A stretch of DNA of 24,912 nucleotides from contig CANQHH010000002.1 of NCBI GenBank assembly GCA_947623615.1, positions 1 through 24,912 on the forward strand, in the 5' to 3' direction. The translations under genes were made by a program, and so were the position numbers. Below are positions 1-8,516 of the stretch, in pieces; positions within the stretch are counted from its first letter, which is position 1; every line of letters begins with the position of its first letter. The notes below the pieces were generated by a model. It was not told the origin of the DNA. It searched no databases and saw only the letters and a list, made by a program, of their open reading frames with translations. The stretch is from an uncultured Clostridia bacterium. GTDB lineage: Bacteria; Bacillota; Clostridia; TANB77; CAG-508.

Positions 1-75
1 AAAACTCCTTACTAAGCTATCCATATCTTTGTACTGGTATTTTTCATCTCTCTCTATAACAATTAAATTTTCCAT
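1..75 (-). CDS. Start of a cut-off protein, function unknown
   Basis: An ATG at 75 opens a reading frame that stays open to the left edge of the window (25 codons, beginning MENLIVIERDEKYQYKDMDS). A strong GGAGG ribosome binding site sits about 10 bases upstream of the ATG, at 86-90. The visible part is too short to assign to a family. The 164 bases between this gene and the next one upstream (76-239) hold no convincing gene. They contain only a 15-codon ATG frame without a ribosome binding site. The start is well supported, but nothing can be said about function. Confidence 0.6.
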   Translation of the reverse strand, partial: MENLIVIERDEKYQYKDMDSLVRSF

Positions 76-239
76 ATCTTGTATTCCTCCATATTAAATT
101 TTATTTTTTATCTTATTGTTTCATCATCAAATTTTCCGTTATGAGCTTGATACATTTTGCTTTAAACCTATTTTCCTTTTCTCACATTATACTAAATATA
201 TTTTACTATTTCAACCATATTACCTTTAACTTTACAATT

Positions 240-617
240 TTATATAATAATGCTTATAACTATACTTACTACCGTTGTAAACATTAATAAAAAATTCAGT
301 TTTATTGATTTTCTATATTTTTTCTCTATTCTGTTTATTTCTTTTTTACTTTTATTAGAATTATTTTCTATTCTTGAAATATAACTGCTTATTATCATTT
401 CCGCTTCTTTTAATATATGTTCATTTGAAAACTTTTCATCAGTTACATATATTTTTTTAGATTTACCCTTATCATTTACATTTTTATTACTTTCACTATC
501 AACATATTGATATTTTTTTATTTTCTTATTTTGTTTTAATACCACAATAGCCTCATCAACTAAATTTGATGGCAAATTTTTTAACACTATTATATTTTTC
601 ATATTACTTATATCCAT
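240..617 (-). CDS. Small hypothetical protein with one C-terminal membrane helix
   Basis: A 125-residue protein I do not recognise. Residues 5-40 read as a compact, partly hydrophobic domain (KNIIVLKNLPSNLVDEAIVVLK). Residues 40-60 are polar and Lys/Asn-rich. Residues 65-105 look like a charged amphipathic helix (ILKEAEMIISSYISRIE). Residues 106-125 form a hydrophobic segment (LNFLLMFTTVVSIVISIII) that ends the protein, so it is probably a tail-anchored membrane protein. The start has a GGAGG site about 8 bases upstream. It lies 51 bases downstream of the YyaC-like gene and probably shares its transcript. There is no signal peptide and no catalytic motif. Confidence 0.7.
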   Translation of the reverse strand: MDISNMKNIIVLKNLPSNLVDEAIVVLKQNKKIKKYQYVDSESNKNVNDKGKSKKIYVTDEKFSNEHILKEAEMIISSYISRIENNSNKSKKEINRIEKKYRKSIKLNFLLMFTTVVSIVISIII

Positions 618-668
618 ACCATACCTCCAAAAACCTATTTATTTAGATTTTTGCCAGTTTTACCATTT

Positions 669-1214
669 TTATACATAATTTATTTTTTTTATTACTTCAT
701 TTATTCCATAAACAATAGTATTAGATACATTTATTATTGAATTAATATTAACATTTCTCAATGTTTCAAAGTTTTCTTCTGCATCATTTTTATTTTCTCC
801 TACTACACATTTTATATTTATATGAGAATTATAACTTATACTTCTTCCTAATGAACTTCCTAAACTAATTATACCTTCATTTACAAATATTTTTTCAACC
901 ATATCCATATTTCCTAATGCTGAATCTATAGTAATAATAAAAGGATTTTCACATTCTTCGTCTATTTTTCGTAAAATATTTTTCGCATTATTAAAATTTA
1001 ATGTATTATATATATTTCCACATACAATTATTCTCTTATTTTTTTTAACTTTTAAAACTTCTATTAATTTTTGTCCTACTATAGGTCCTATTGCATCACC
1101 TATTATTTTTATTGTTCCAACACATAAAATAACTATTTCAGAAAACTGCTCTTTAACATTAAATTTACTTATTTTCTTTTCTAAATCTTGTACTAACTTT
1201 CTATTTGTTGTCAT
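669..1214 (-). CDS. yyaC: YyaC-like sporulation protein (DUF1256)
   Basis: A 181-residue protein resembling the YyaC/DUF1256 family, which has a fold related to the germination protease GPR and is found in spore formers. Visible family features, in order: CVGTIKIIGDAIGPIVGQKL (about residues 31-50, with the typical G-D-x-x-G-P), IYNTLNFNNAKNIL (68-81), PFIITIDSALG (91-101), and a C-terminal Asn/Ile-rich stretch IINVSNTIVYGI. It lies 20 bases downstream of the 81-residue gene, so the two are probably co-transcribed. Its presence suggests a spore-forming ancestry, although one gene does not prove sporulation. The molecular function of the family is not settled. The central region is more divergent than in the Bacillus protein. 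Confidence 0.72.
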   Translation of the reverse strand: MTTNRKLVQDLEKKISKFNVKEQFSEIVILCVGTIKIIGDAIGPIVGQKLIEVLKVKKNKRIIVCGNIYNTLNFNNAKNILRKIDEECENPFIITIDSALGNMDMVEKIFVNEGIISLGSSLGRSISYNSHINIKCVVGENKNDAEENFETLRNVNINSIINVSNTIVYGINEVIKKINYV

Positions 1215-1234
1215 CTTTACACCTCTAGTGTATT

Positions 1235-1480
1235 CTATTCTTTCACTGTTGCAATTATGATGTTTATGTTTTTATCTGTATTATATTTTCTTATTATATC
1301 TTCTGAAAAACTTGCAATTTCGTTTGATAACACTACCATTTTACAATTTTGCGTTATTAACTCTTGTATTTTTTCATCAGTTTCATCTGGATTATGTAAT
1401 TTTATTACATCAAATCCTAATGCTTCTGGCATTTTAAAACTCTTATCATCTTTCTCATACTTAATCCATGATATTTTCAT
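1235..1480 (-). CDS. Small hypothetical protein, 81 residues
   Basis: A short protein with alternating beta and alpha character and no membrane segment. The middle (CKMVVLSNEIASFSEDIIRK, about residues 46-65) followed by INIIIATV is loosely reminiscent of V-type ATPase subunit F, where a beta strand is followed by an E-I-A helix. No other ATPase subunit genes are near, so I do not assign that function. The start is strongly supported by an AAGGTGAT ribosome binding site about 6 bases upstream. It is the first gene of the YyaC-like cluster, just downstream of the terminator at 1531-1574. Confidence 0.6.
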   Translation of the reverse strand: MKISWIKYEKDDKSFKMPEALGFDVIKLHNPDETDEKIQELITQNCKMVVLSNEIASFSEDIIRKYNTDKNINIIIATVKE

Positions 1481-1530
1481 TTAATAATCACCTTCTTATT
1501 TATTTTTCTTCCGTTTTTGCTTTTTTATGC

Positions 1531-1574
1531 AAAAAAATACCATAAATGTTTTTTCACATCTATGGTACTTTTTT
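1531..1574 (-). terminator. Intrinsic terminator ending the two-component/ATPase unit
   Basis: On the minus strand the stem TACCATA-G-ATG pairs with CAT-T-TATGGTA around a short A-rich loop and is followed by seven T. The other flank also carries a run of T on the plus strand, so it could act in both directions. It begins immediately after the stop codon of the DUF4116 gene at 1575. Confidence 0.8.
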
Positions 1575-2084
1575 CTATTCCAAAATTTGCTTTATTTCTT
1601 CATCTTCTAATAAATTTTTATCTGATATATATTCTACTGCTCTTTTATCATTTTCAATTGCAACTTTTACTATTTCTTTATTTGCTCTTAATTTTTTACT
1701 TGCATATTTTAAAATCAAGCCCTTGTTTTTTACCGCCTCATATACAATATCAAAATTGTCTCTTAAATCTGGTGATGCAAAATACAATTCCTGTCCATCT
1801 ATTTTTACACCTTCCATTATTACGTCTTTATCTGACTTTAATATATCACTTGCATAACATACTGTCCATCCAACTTTTTTTACTGAAGCTAGTACTGTTT
1901 CCTTGTCATTTTTTAGCCTGTCACTTGCAAATTCCAAAGAATTACCATCCTGATTTATAGCTTCCATAACAACATCTTTATCATCTTTTAATTCATCTGA
2001 AACATAATCTAACAAACTACCTTGTTGTCTTACAGCTTCAAGTACATATTCTCTATCATTTTTTCTGCTTTCATCGAACTCCAT
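1575..2084 (-). CDS. DUF4116 tandem-repeat protein
   Basis: A 169-residue protein built almost wholly from 25-residue repeats. Units run at about 11-35, 36-60, 61-85, 86-110, 111-135 and 136-161. Each has the pattern (K/R)-D/E-x-V-(x)-E-A-(V/I)-x-x-x-G-x-x-L-x-(Y/F)-A-S-D/K-x-L-(R/K)-x-(D/N). This is the DUF4116 pattern, a probable helical-hairpin repeat used for protein contacts; no enzymatic role is known. The repeats are divergent, so the array is old. The ATG overlaps the last 14 bases of the P-type ATPase gene, with a GGAG site inside that gene, so the two are translationally coupled. A terminator follows directly. A role as an accessory to the upstream ATPase or kinase is only inferred from position. 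Confidence 0.8.
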   Translation of the reverse strand: MEFDESRKNDREYVLEAVRQQGSLLDYVSDELKDDKDVVMEAINQDGNSLEFASDRLKNDKETVLASVKKVGWTVCYASDILKSDKDVIMEGVKIDGQELYFASPDLRDNFDIVYEAVKNKGLILKYASKKLRANKEIVKVAIENDKRAVEYISDKNLLEDEEIKQILE

Positions 2085-4443
2085 TTCTTATATATCTCCT
2101 TCTTACTCTGTATAATAACCTACTTGAAATCAAATTGAAAATTATAAAATTTATTATTGTCGCTATAGCTAACATTACAGTAGGTAATACATATTCCTGT
2201 GTCAATTCTACATTAAATAGATTTCTTAATGTCAAACAACATGCTGTAAATATTATAACTAGCGTTGGTAACAATATTCCTCTTAAAACATTAAATGGTA
2301 TTGATATTTTTATTAATAGTAAAAATCCTGTTAATACTGTCAAAATTACACATATAGTTGAATATATATCTGGTGGGAAATTATATACACTATTTACCAC
2401 TAACACTACAATTATATTTGTAATTACTGTAATTGCAGTTGGAATTGATTTACTTATTACATTTCCTATAAATCTTCCCTTTACTCTTGCTTTATTTGGC
2501 TCTAATGCTAATATTAATGATGGAATACCTATACATACTAAAGAAATTAAACTTAATTGTATTGGTGCAAATGGGTAATTTTCATTCATAAATACAAATA
2601 TTATAGCAAGGATTGTTGAATAAATTGTTTTTGATAAAAACAAAGATGCTGAACGCTCTAGGTTATTTATCGTTCTTCTTCCTTCTGCAACAATCTTAGG
2701 CATTGATGCAAAATCTGAATCCAATAAAACTAATTGTGATACATTCCTTGCAGCATCACTACCACTTGCCATTGCTATACTACAGTCTGACTCTTTTAAT
2801 GCTATTATATCATTTACTCCATCACCAGTCATTGCAACTGTATGTCCTTTTTTCTTTAATACACAAACAATCTGCTTCTTTTGTATAGGTGTAACTCGTC
2901 CAAAAATAGTATATCTCTCTACTGCCTGTTTTATATCATCCTCTGTTTCCAAAGTTGTACAGTCTACATATTTTTCATAGCCTTCTACACCTGCTCTTTT
3001 AGCTATTTTTGATACTGTTACTGGATTATCTCCTGATATAATTCTTATATCTACACCTTGACTTTTAAAATATTGTAAGGTTACTTTTGCATTTTCTCTT
3101 ATTTTATCTGTTATTAATATTAAGCCCAATACCTCTATTTCATCTGGCAATTCTTTATTTTGAAAGCTATTATTAGAATGTGCTAAAAGTATTATTCTAT
3201 AATCATTTGCATACTCTTCAATTTTTTCTTTATATTTTTCAAAATTTTCTTTTAGTATAAATTCTGGTGCTCCTATTATATAGCTTCCTTTTTCTTTAAA
3301 TTCAATACCTGACCATTTTTTCTCTGATGAAAATGCAATTTTCTGTTCTACATCATAATCATTCTTCAATTTTGCATTATATTTTTCTCTTATAGCATCT
3401 ATCGTAGAATTAGAATCTTCTGAATATTGGCCTATTGCTGTTACAATTTCTTCCATTTCTTCTTTTGGAATGCTTATTGGTTCTATTCCATTTACTTCCA
3501 TTCTGCCTTCTGTTATTGTACCTGTTTTATCTAAACACAAAGTATCGACCCTTGCTAAAGTTTCTATACAAAAAAGTTCCTGTACTAAAACTTTGCTTTT
3601 AGATAAACGTATTACACTAACTGCTAAAACAGTACTTGTAAGTAATATAAGTCCTTCTGGTATCATTCCAATTATAGCACCTATAGTATGTATTACAGCA
3701 TCTTTTAAAGAACCTCCATCTATGTTCATCTGTGCAATAAATAGCAATATTCCTATTGGCACTATTATTACAGACACAGTGTTTATAATTTTATTTAAAG
3801 ATGTCATTATTTCTGATTTAACTTGTTTTACATATTTGGTTTCTTTAGAAATTTTAGACGTAAAATTATCTTCACCTATATTTTCTACCCTTGCTATACA
3901 TTTTCCACTTATTACAAAACTGCCTGATAATATTGTGTCTCCAGCTCTTTTTATTATTGGATCCGCTTCACCTGTAATAAATGATTCATTAACTTCCACT
4001 TCACCTTTAACTAAAATACAATCTGTTACAATTTGATTACCTGTTTCAAAAGTTAATATATCATCTAATACTATTTCATTTATTCCTATTAGTTCAGTTT
4101 TAGCATCTCTAGTACATTTTACCTTTGTGCTAGAAATTAAAGAAAGTTTGTCAATAATTCTTTTAGAATGTATTTCTTGAAAAGTACTAATTGCCGTATT
4201 TATAGTTACTATCGCTATAAACAACATATTTTTATATTCTCCAACTGCAAAAACCGCTAATGCTAAAATTAAATTTATAAGATTAAATACTGTAAAAAAA
4301 TTACCTGTTATAATCGATTTTATACTTTTAGTTGGCACTGTTGTATCACAATTTACTAAATTTTGCTGTTTTCTTATATTTACTTGGTTACTGCTTAGCC
4401 CATTTTCTGGGTTTGGATTATATCTTTCTACACCATTTGTCAT
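2071..4443 (-). CDS. P-type cation-transporting ATPase, CtpE-like
   Basis: A 790-residue inner-membrane pump. The actuator domain carries TGEA (158-161). TM4 carries IPEGLILLTS (261-270). The phosphorylation site is DKTGT with Asp305. The hinge motif is TGDGVND (539-545), followed by further membrane helices to the C-terminus. There is no N-terminal heavy-metal domain and no CPC motif, so it is not a copper/zinc-type pump. The PEGLxLLTS pattern and the segment just after it are closest to the group containing mycobacterial CtpE, linked to calcium uptake. Calcium or another divalent cation is therefore the likely substrate, by family inference only. It starts 14 bases after the histidine kinase gene, in the same unit, which suggests that the two-component system controls its expression. 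Confidence 0.88.
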   Translation of the reverse strand: MTNGVERYNPNPENGLSSNQVNIRKQQNLVNCDTTVPTKSIKSIITGNFFTVFNLINLILALAVFAVGEYKNMLFIAIVTINTAISTFQEIHSKRIIDKLSLISSTKVKCTRDAKTELIGINEIVLDDILTFETGNQIVTDCILVKGEVEVNESFITGEADPIIKRAGDTILSGSFVISGKCIARVENIGEDNFTSKISKETKYVKQVKSEIMTSLNKIINTVSVIIVPIGILLFIAQMNIDGGSLKDAVIHTIGAIIGMIPEGLILLTSTVLAVSVIRLSKSKVLVQELFCIETLARVDTLCLDKTGTITEGRMEVNGIEPISIPKEEMEEIVTAIGQYSEDSNSTIDAIREKYNAKLKNDYDVEQKIAFSSEKKWSGIEFKEKGSYIIGAPEFILKENFEKYKEKIEEYANDYRIILLAHSNNSFQNKELPDEIEVLGLILITDKIRENAKVTLQYFKSQGVDIRIISGDNPVTVSKIAKRAGVEGYEKYVDCTTLETEDDIKQAVERYTIFGRVTPIQKKQIVCVLKKKGHTVAMTGDGVNDIIALKESDCSIAMASGSDAARNVSQLVLLDSDFASMPKIVAEGRRTINNLERSASLFLSKTIYSTILAIIFVFMNENYPFAPIQLSLISLVCIGIPSLILALEPNKARVKGRFIGNVISKSIPTAITVITNIIVVLVVNSVYNFPPDIYSTICVILTVLTGFLLLIKISIPFNVLRGILLPTLVIIFTACCLTLRNLFNVELTQEYVLPTVMLAIATIINFIIFNLISSRLLYRVRRRYIRNGVR

Positions 4444-4457
4444 ATTCTCACCATATA

Positions 4458-5954
4458 TTACTCATTACTTCCTTCATTTAATTCAAAATAAAATTCTACA
4501 CCATCTTGTCTATTTATAACACCATAATCATTTTGATAATTATTCATTATCGCTTTTACTAAAGCAAGTCCTATTCCAGTACCTCCATTTTCTCTGTTTC
4601 TCGAGGTATCTACTTTATAGAATCGCCCCCATATTCTATCTATGTCCTCATCTTTTATGTTTTCTCCAGTATTTATAACAGACACTCTTATCTTGTCATT
4701 ATTTTTACTAATTTTTATTTCTATCTCTTTTTTACCTTTTACTTCAATACAATGCTTTAATGCATTTGTAAAATAATTTGTTACAACCTGCTCTATATAA
4801 AACTCATCTGCTACAACACATACAGGTACTTGGTTATCAAATTTTATATTTATATTATTTTCTTGTATAATAACATCACATTTTCTAATGACTTCACTAA
4901 TTAATTCTACAATATTAAATTCTTCGTTATTAAATTCTCTTTTTCCATATTCTAATTTCATTAATTCTAGTAATTGCTTTACTAGCCTGTCCATTTTATT
5001 TGATTCATCTAATATAACTTCTGCATAAAATTTTCTTGACTCTTCATCTGTGTTAACATTTTCAATTAATCCCTCTGCATATCCCTGTATCAAAGCAATT
5101 GGCGTTTTTAATTCATGTGACACATCAGATATAAACTGCTTTCTCATATCATCTATCTTTGATTTTTCTTCTATATCCTTTTCAAGTTCTATATTATTTT
5201 CCCTCAACTGTTTTATAGTCGTTTCAAGTTTATCTGACATGGTATTTATACTCGCTCCTAATTCATTTATCTCATCCTTTGTATCTGTTATTCTGAATTT
5301 TTTACTAAAATCCAATTTTGACATTTTATTTGCTATATCATTTAATTGTAATATTGGCTCAGTAAATTTCTTTGATACATAAGATGCGATAACTGCAGAT
5401 AACAGTATAGTTATACCACCTATTAAAATAAGCACTTTGTTTGAAATTTGAACACTCTCTTCTATTGGTACTACTGGAATTCTTATATATAAACTATATC
5501 CATTGTCTAATGTTCCATCTAACAAAATATAACTTATATTATTCCCATCGTCATCTATTCTTCTTATTTCCATATTATGGTCTTTAAAAATAATATTATT
5601 ATTTTCTTCATTTTCATCAATATTATTTATTCTACTTAAAGTGCTATAAAAATCCCTATCTGTACTAAAAATAAATACACCGTCATTGGTTTTTATAAAT
5701 ATATCAAAATTATTGTTAAATGCAACCCTTCTTAACTCCGCCTCAATTTTTGCATTAGGTATATCATAATTATAATATCCGTTTATTTTATTATATACTT
5801 CTCTAACTGTTTTGGTTTTTGAATACATGTAAAATGTCTCTAAAACAACATTATTAGCAACAATCAAACAAACTACTATAACAACTATAACTACACACAT
5901 TGTAAAAAATAATCTAAATCTTACAGATTTTAATTTTTCTTTTATCCTTGCCAT
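4458..5954 (-). CDS. Membrane sensor histidine kinase (HAMP-HisKA-HATPase)
   Basis: A 498-residue sensor kinase with classical order. TM1 is at about 13-36. An extracytoplasmic sensor domain spans 37-170 and is rich in Asn, Asp and Glu. TM2 is at about 173-193, and a HAMP linker at 193-245. A coiled coil follows at about 245-272. The HisKA domain has the phosphorylated His280 in SHELKTP. The ATPase domain has an N box (NYFTNALKH, 393-401), a G1-like VINTGENI and a G2 box GGTGIGLALVK (457-467). The gene is 15 bases downstream of its response regulator, as in PhoPR-type pairs. The signal is unknown. The acidic sensor domain and the neighbouring CtpE-like pump make a cation or envelope signal conceivable, but this is inference. 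Confidence 0.93.
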   Translation of the reverse strand: MARIKEKLKSVRFRLFFTMCVVIVVIVVCLIVANNVVLETFYMYSKTKTVREVYNKINGYYNYDIPNAKIEAELRRVAFNNNFDIFIKTNDGVFIFSTDRDFYSTLSRINNIDENEENNNIIFKDHNMEIRRIDDDGNNISYILLDGTLDNGYSLYIRIPVVPIEESVQISNKVLILIGGITILLSAVIASYVSKKFTEPILQLNDIANKMSKLDFSKKFRITDTKDEINELGASINTMSDKLETTIKQLRENNIELEKDIEEKSKIDDMRKQFISDVSHELKTPIALIQGYAEGLIENVNTDEESRKFYAEVILDESNKMDRLVKQLLELMKLEYGKREFNNEEFNIVELISEVIRKCDVIIQENNINIKFDNQVPVCVVADEFYIEQVVTNYFTNALKHCIEVKGKKEIEIKISKNNDKIRVSVINTGENIKDEDIDRIWGRFYKVDTSRNRENGGTGIGLALVKAIMNNYQNDYGVINRQDGVEFYFELNEGSNE

Positions 5955-5969
5955 TTTGTGATCCTTCCA

Positions 5970-6647
5970 TTATTTCACTTCAAACTTATATCCAATTCCT
6001 CTCATTGTCTCAATATATTTACCTTTTTTACCTAATTTATGTCTAATCTTCTTTATATGACTATCTATTGTTCTTGAATCACCATAATAATCATAATTCC
6101 ATACATTATTTAGTATTTTATCTCTTGATAACGCTATATTTTGATTGTCCACCAAATATTTTAATAACTCATATTCTCTTAAACTCATTTCTATTTGTTT
6201 TCCATCTACTGTTACAGTTCTTCCCTCTGGATTTATAACAATACCTCCATAATTCTTAAGCTCATTTTCACTTCCCATTGTTCTTTTTAATATTGCTTCT
6301 ACTCTTGCAACAAGTATTTTAGGACTAAATGGTTTTGATATATATTCATCAACACCTAACTCAAAACCAAATAACTCATCTTGCTCTTCCCCTCTTGCTG
6401 TTAGCATTATAATTGGTACTTTGGATGTTTGCCTTATTTGTCTTAAAACAGACCAACCATCCAATTTAGGCATCATAACATCTAGTAAGATTAAACTAAT
6501 CTTGTTTTCATTTTCTTCAAAAACCTTTAGAGCGTCTTCTCCATCCACAGCTTCTAAAATACTATACCCCTTTTGTATCAAAAAGTCCTTTATTAATTTT
6601 CTCATTCTCGATTCATCATCAACTACAAGTATTTTTACTTCATTCAT
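5970..6647 (-). CDS. OmpR-family response regulator
   Basis: A 225-residue DNA-binding response regulator. The receiver domain (1-120) has the acidic pair D10-D11, the phospho-acceptor Asp56 in LLDVMMP, Thr83 and Lys105 (SKPF). The C-terminal winged helix (about 135-225) includes RTIDSHIKKIRHKLG and ends with the usual GIGYKF. The ATG at 6647 has a GGAGG site about 9 bases upstream. It is the first gene of the unit with the kinase, the P-type ATPase and the DUF4116 protein. A promoter with an 11-bp direct repeat lies directly upstream and suggests autoregulation. Confidence 0.95.
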   Translation of the reverse strand: MNEVKILVVDDESRMRKLIKDFLIQKGYSILEAVDGEDALKVFEENENKISLILLDVMMPKLDGWSVLRQIRQTSKVPIIMLTARGEEQDELFGFELGVDEYISKPFSPKILVARVEAILKRTMGSENELKNYGGIVINPEGRTVTVDGKQIEMSLREYELLKYLVDNQNIALSRDKILNNVWNYDYYGDSRTIDSHIKKIRHKLGKKGKYIETMRGIGYKFEVK

Positions 6648-6685
6648 ATAACATTATCCTCCATAAAGAAACAAATATTTTTTAT

Positions 6686-6719
6686 ATTATACCTTCAAAT
6701 TGTGTCCATATCATGTCCA
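6686..6719 (-). promoter_or_regulatory. Promoter with 11-bp direct repeats, probable response-regulator site
   Basis: On the minus strand a perfect -10 box TATAAT lies at 6686-6691. At the -35 position there is no good TTGACA. Instead TGGAC occurs twice (plus-strand GTCCA at 6704-6708 and 6715-6719), exactly 11 bp apart. Half-sites one helical turn apart, covering a poor -35 box, are what OmpR-family activators typically bind. The site stands between mscS and the response regulator gene, 38 bases upstream of its ATG. Confidence 0.55.
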
Positions 6720-6724
6720 AAAGC

Positions 6725-7804
6725 TTATTTTTCGGTCATTTCTTTACTTAATAAATAAACATTTTGTCCAGGATAAGACAATCTTACTTCTTCTGATTCT
6801 AATACTTTTAATATTTGTTCATTTACTCTTTGTCTAAATGCCATATATTCGTCATAATTTATTATTTCTGTATATAAGTAAATTAATATATTTATTCCAT
6901 TTTGATCTAAAGTATTAAAATGTACTTGTATTGTATCTGGTAAAATATCTCCATTAGTTTGTAGCACAAACTTTATTTTATTTACTACAGATTCAACCGT
7001 TTCTGAATTTGTTCCTAATGGTAATTTAAGGTTTAGCTCATATCTTCTTTGTTGCAATCTTGACCAGTTTATTATTGGAGTACTTGTTATTGTTGAATTT
7101 GGTAAAGTAACAATTGTATTGTCTAATGTATTTATCTTTGTTGCTCTAAATGTTATATCTAACACAAATCCCAAATGTGTGCCAACTTCTATTAAATCTC
7201 CTACTAAAAATGGCTTATCTGTAAGTATTGATATTCCTGATATCAAACTTTTTACTATATCTTGAGCTGCTAATGCGACGATAGCACCACCTATTCCTAA
7301 ACCAGCCATTAGTCCAGATGGATTATATCCAAGTGAAGCTATTATTAACAATGCAGCTATTACATATATGACATATTTTAAAATCCTACCTGCAAAATTA
7401 GCAAATGTTTTATCTTTTTTACTCGCATTTTTCTTTCTAAACTTTTTCGATATTTCTGATTTAGGATCAACTAAATTTATTAACCCTTTTGAAACTATGC
7501 ATATAACTGCTACTTTTAAAATTTTATTCCATATATTTACTACACTTTGTGGTAAATTTAGTTCTACGACTGCTATAGCAAGACCTGCAAATATAACTGA
7601 AGCTTTCAATGGTAAATAAAATGGATTTCCCTTTATTTTGTTTTTATCTTTTTCTTTAAATTTAAAAATTTTAATTATTATGTATGAAATTAGTGAGCTT
7701 AATAAACAAAATGATGTTACTATTATTATCGAAATTAATATAGCTACTATCTTCTCTTCATTAATATCTTTAAAATATTTTACCAATTCATTTATGGCTT
7801 TCAT
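6725..7804 (-). CDS. MscS-family mechanosensitive channel
   Basis: A 359-residue small-conductance mechanosensitive channel, acting in the cytoplasmic membrane as an osmotic release valve. Membrane helices are at about 18-47, 63-84, 92-110 and 140-160. They are followed by the Gly/Ala-rich pore helix MAGLGIGGAIVALAAQDIV (about 166-185) and the beta domain beginning ISILTDKPFLVGDLIEV. The soluble vestibule runs to the C-terminus (NTLDNTIVTLPNS is typical). The start codon lies one base after the trmB stop, and the trmB stop overlaps the channel's GGAGGG ribosome binding site, so translation is coupled. The length is somewhat above the E. coli MscS size because of extra N-terminal helices. Confidence 0.9.
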   Translation of the reverse strand: MKAINELVKYFKDINEEKIVAILISIIIVTSFCLLSSLISYIIIKIFKFKEKDKNKIKGNPFYLPLKASVIFAGLAIAVVELNLPQSVVNIWNKILKVAVICIVSKGLINLVDPKSEISKKFRKKNASKKDKTFANFAGRILKYVIYVIAALLIIASLGYNPSGLMAGLGIGGAIVALAAQDIVKSLISGISILTDKPFLVGDLIEVGTHLGFVLDITFRATKINTLDNTIVTLPNSTITSTPIINWSRLQQRRYELNLKLPLGTNSETVESVVNKIKFVLQTNGDILPDTIQVHFNTLDQNGINILIYLYTEIINYDEYMAFRQRVNEQILKVLESEEVRLSYPGQNVYLLSKEMTEK

Positions 7805-7805
7805 T

Positions 7806-8477
7806 TTACCCTCCTATACCATTTCTGGCAATTAGTGCTTTTATCTTTATACCTTGTTCCTTAAACATCTTTTCATGTTCTGTTTCTATATTATCCCAAA
7901 AATTTTCTTCATTTGCTAAATCATATGTACATTTTTCTATTTTAAAACCTGTTTGTTTAAAATATGTTATACTTTCATTAAACAATTCATCATCGTCTGT
8001 TTTAAAATATATTTCTGCATCATCATTTAAAAATTCTTTATATTTTTCTAACTGTCTTGTGTGTGTTAATCTTTTCTTTTTATGTTTTCCACGAGGCCAT
8101 GGATTGCAAAAATTTATATATATTCTTTCTATATTATCATTTTTATCAAATATATTCAATATTCTTTCTATATCATATCTTGTTAAATATATATTTTCAA
8201 TATTTTTATTTTGATTATGAAATTCTTCTTCTACCTTTCTTTTAGCTAAGCCTAACATTGCATCTACTAAATCTATTGCTATGTAATTTATATCTAAGTT
8301 ATTCACAGCTGTTTGAGAAATGAACCCACCTTTTCCACATCCTAGCTCTAAATATAGTGGATTACTTTTATTTTTAAACTTTTCTCTCCACTTTCCTTTA
8401 TATTCCTCTGGATTGTCTATATAAAATTCACTTGCCTCTAATTCTGGTCTAGCCCATGCTTTAAATCTTATTCTCAT
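7806..8477 (-). CDS. trmB: tRNA (guanine-N7-)-methyltransferase TrmB
   Basis: A 223-residue SAM-dependent enzyme that makes m7G at position 46 of the tRNA variable loop. The SAM-binding motif is LELGCGKGGF (43-52). The family signature INFCNPWPRGKHKKKRLTH is at about 121-139, and the C-terminal KTDDDELF at 159-166. Length and motif order are normal for the bacterial family. The N-terminus MRIRFKAWARPEL agrees with the usual start, and AGGAAGAGG lies upstream. It is in a run with the small amidoligase partner upstream and mscS downstream. Confidence 0.95.
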   Translation of the reverse strand: MRIRFKAWARPELEASEFYIDNPEEYKGKWREKFKNKSNPLYLELGCGKGGFISQTAVNNLDINYIAIDLVDAMLGLAKRKVEEEFHNQNKNIENIYLTRYDIERILNIFDKNDNIERIYINFCNPWPRGKHKKKRLTHTRQLEKYKEFLNDDAEIYFKTDDDELFNESITYFKQTGFKIEKCTYDLANEENFWDNIETEHEKMFKEQGIKIKALIARNGIGG

Positions 8478-8516
8478 ATTATTTTTTGCCTCTTCCTTCC
8501 TCTTTAACCTTATAAA

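Noticed and set aside
76..239. A 15-codon ATG frame between the cut-off gene and the small membrane protein
   Set aside because: It has no ribosome binding site and no recognisable product; it may be chance.
1235..1480. V-type ATPase subunit F
   Set aside because: The similarity is limited to one strand-helix segment and no other ATPase subunit gene is near.
1517..1960. Plus-strand frames of 147 and 103 residues opposite the DUF4116 gene
   Set aside because: Leu/Phe-rich shadows of the repeat gene that begin inside the terminator region; no translation signals.
3470..4036. A 188-residue plus-strand frame with hydrophobic stretches
   Set aside because: It is antisense to the P-type ATPase gene, whose motifs are intact. 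Hydrophobic antisense frames are expected opposite membrane segments.
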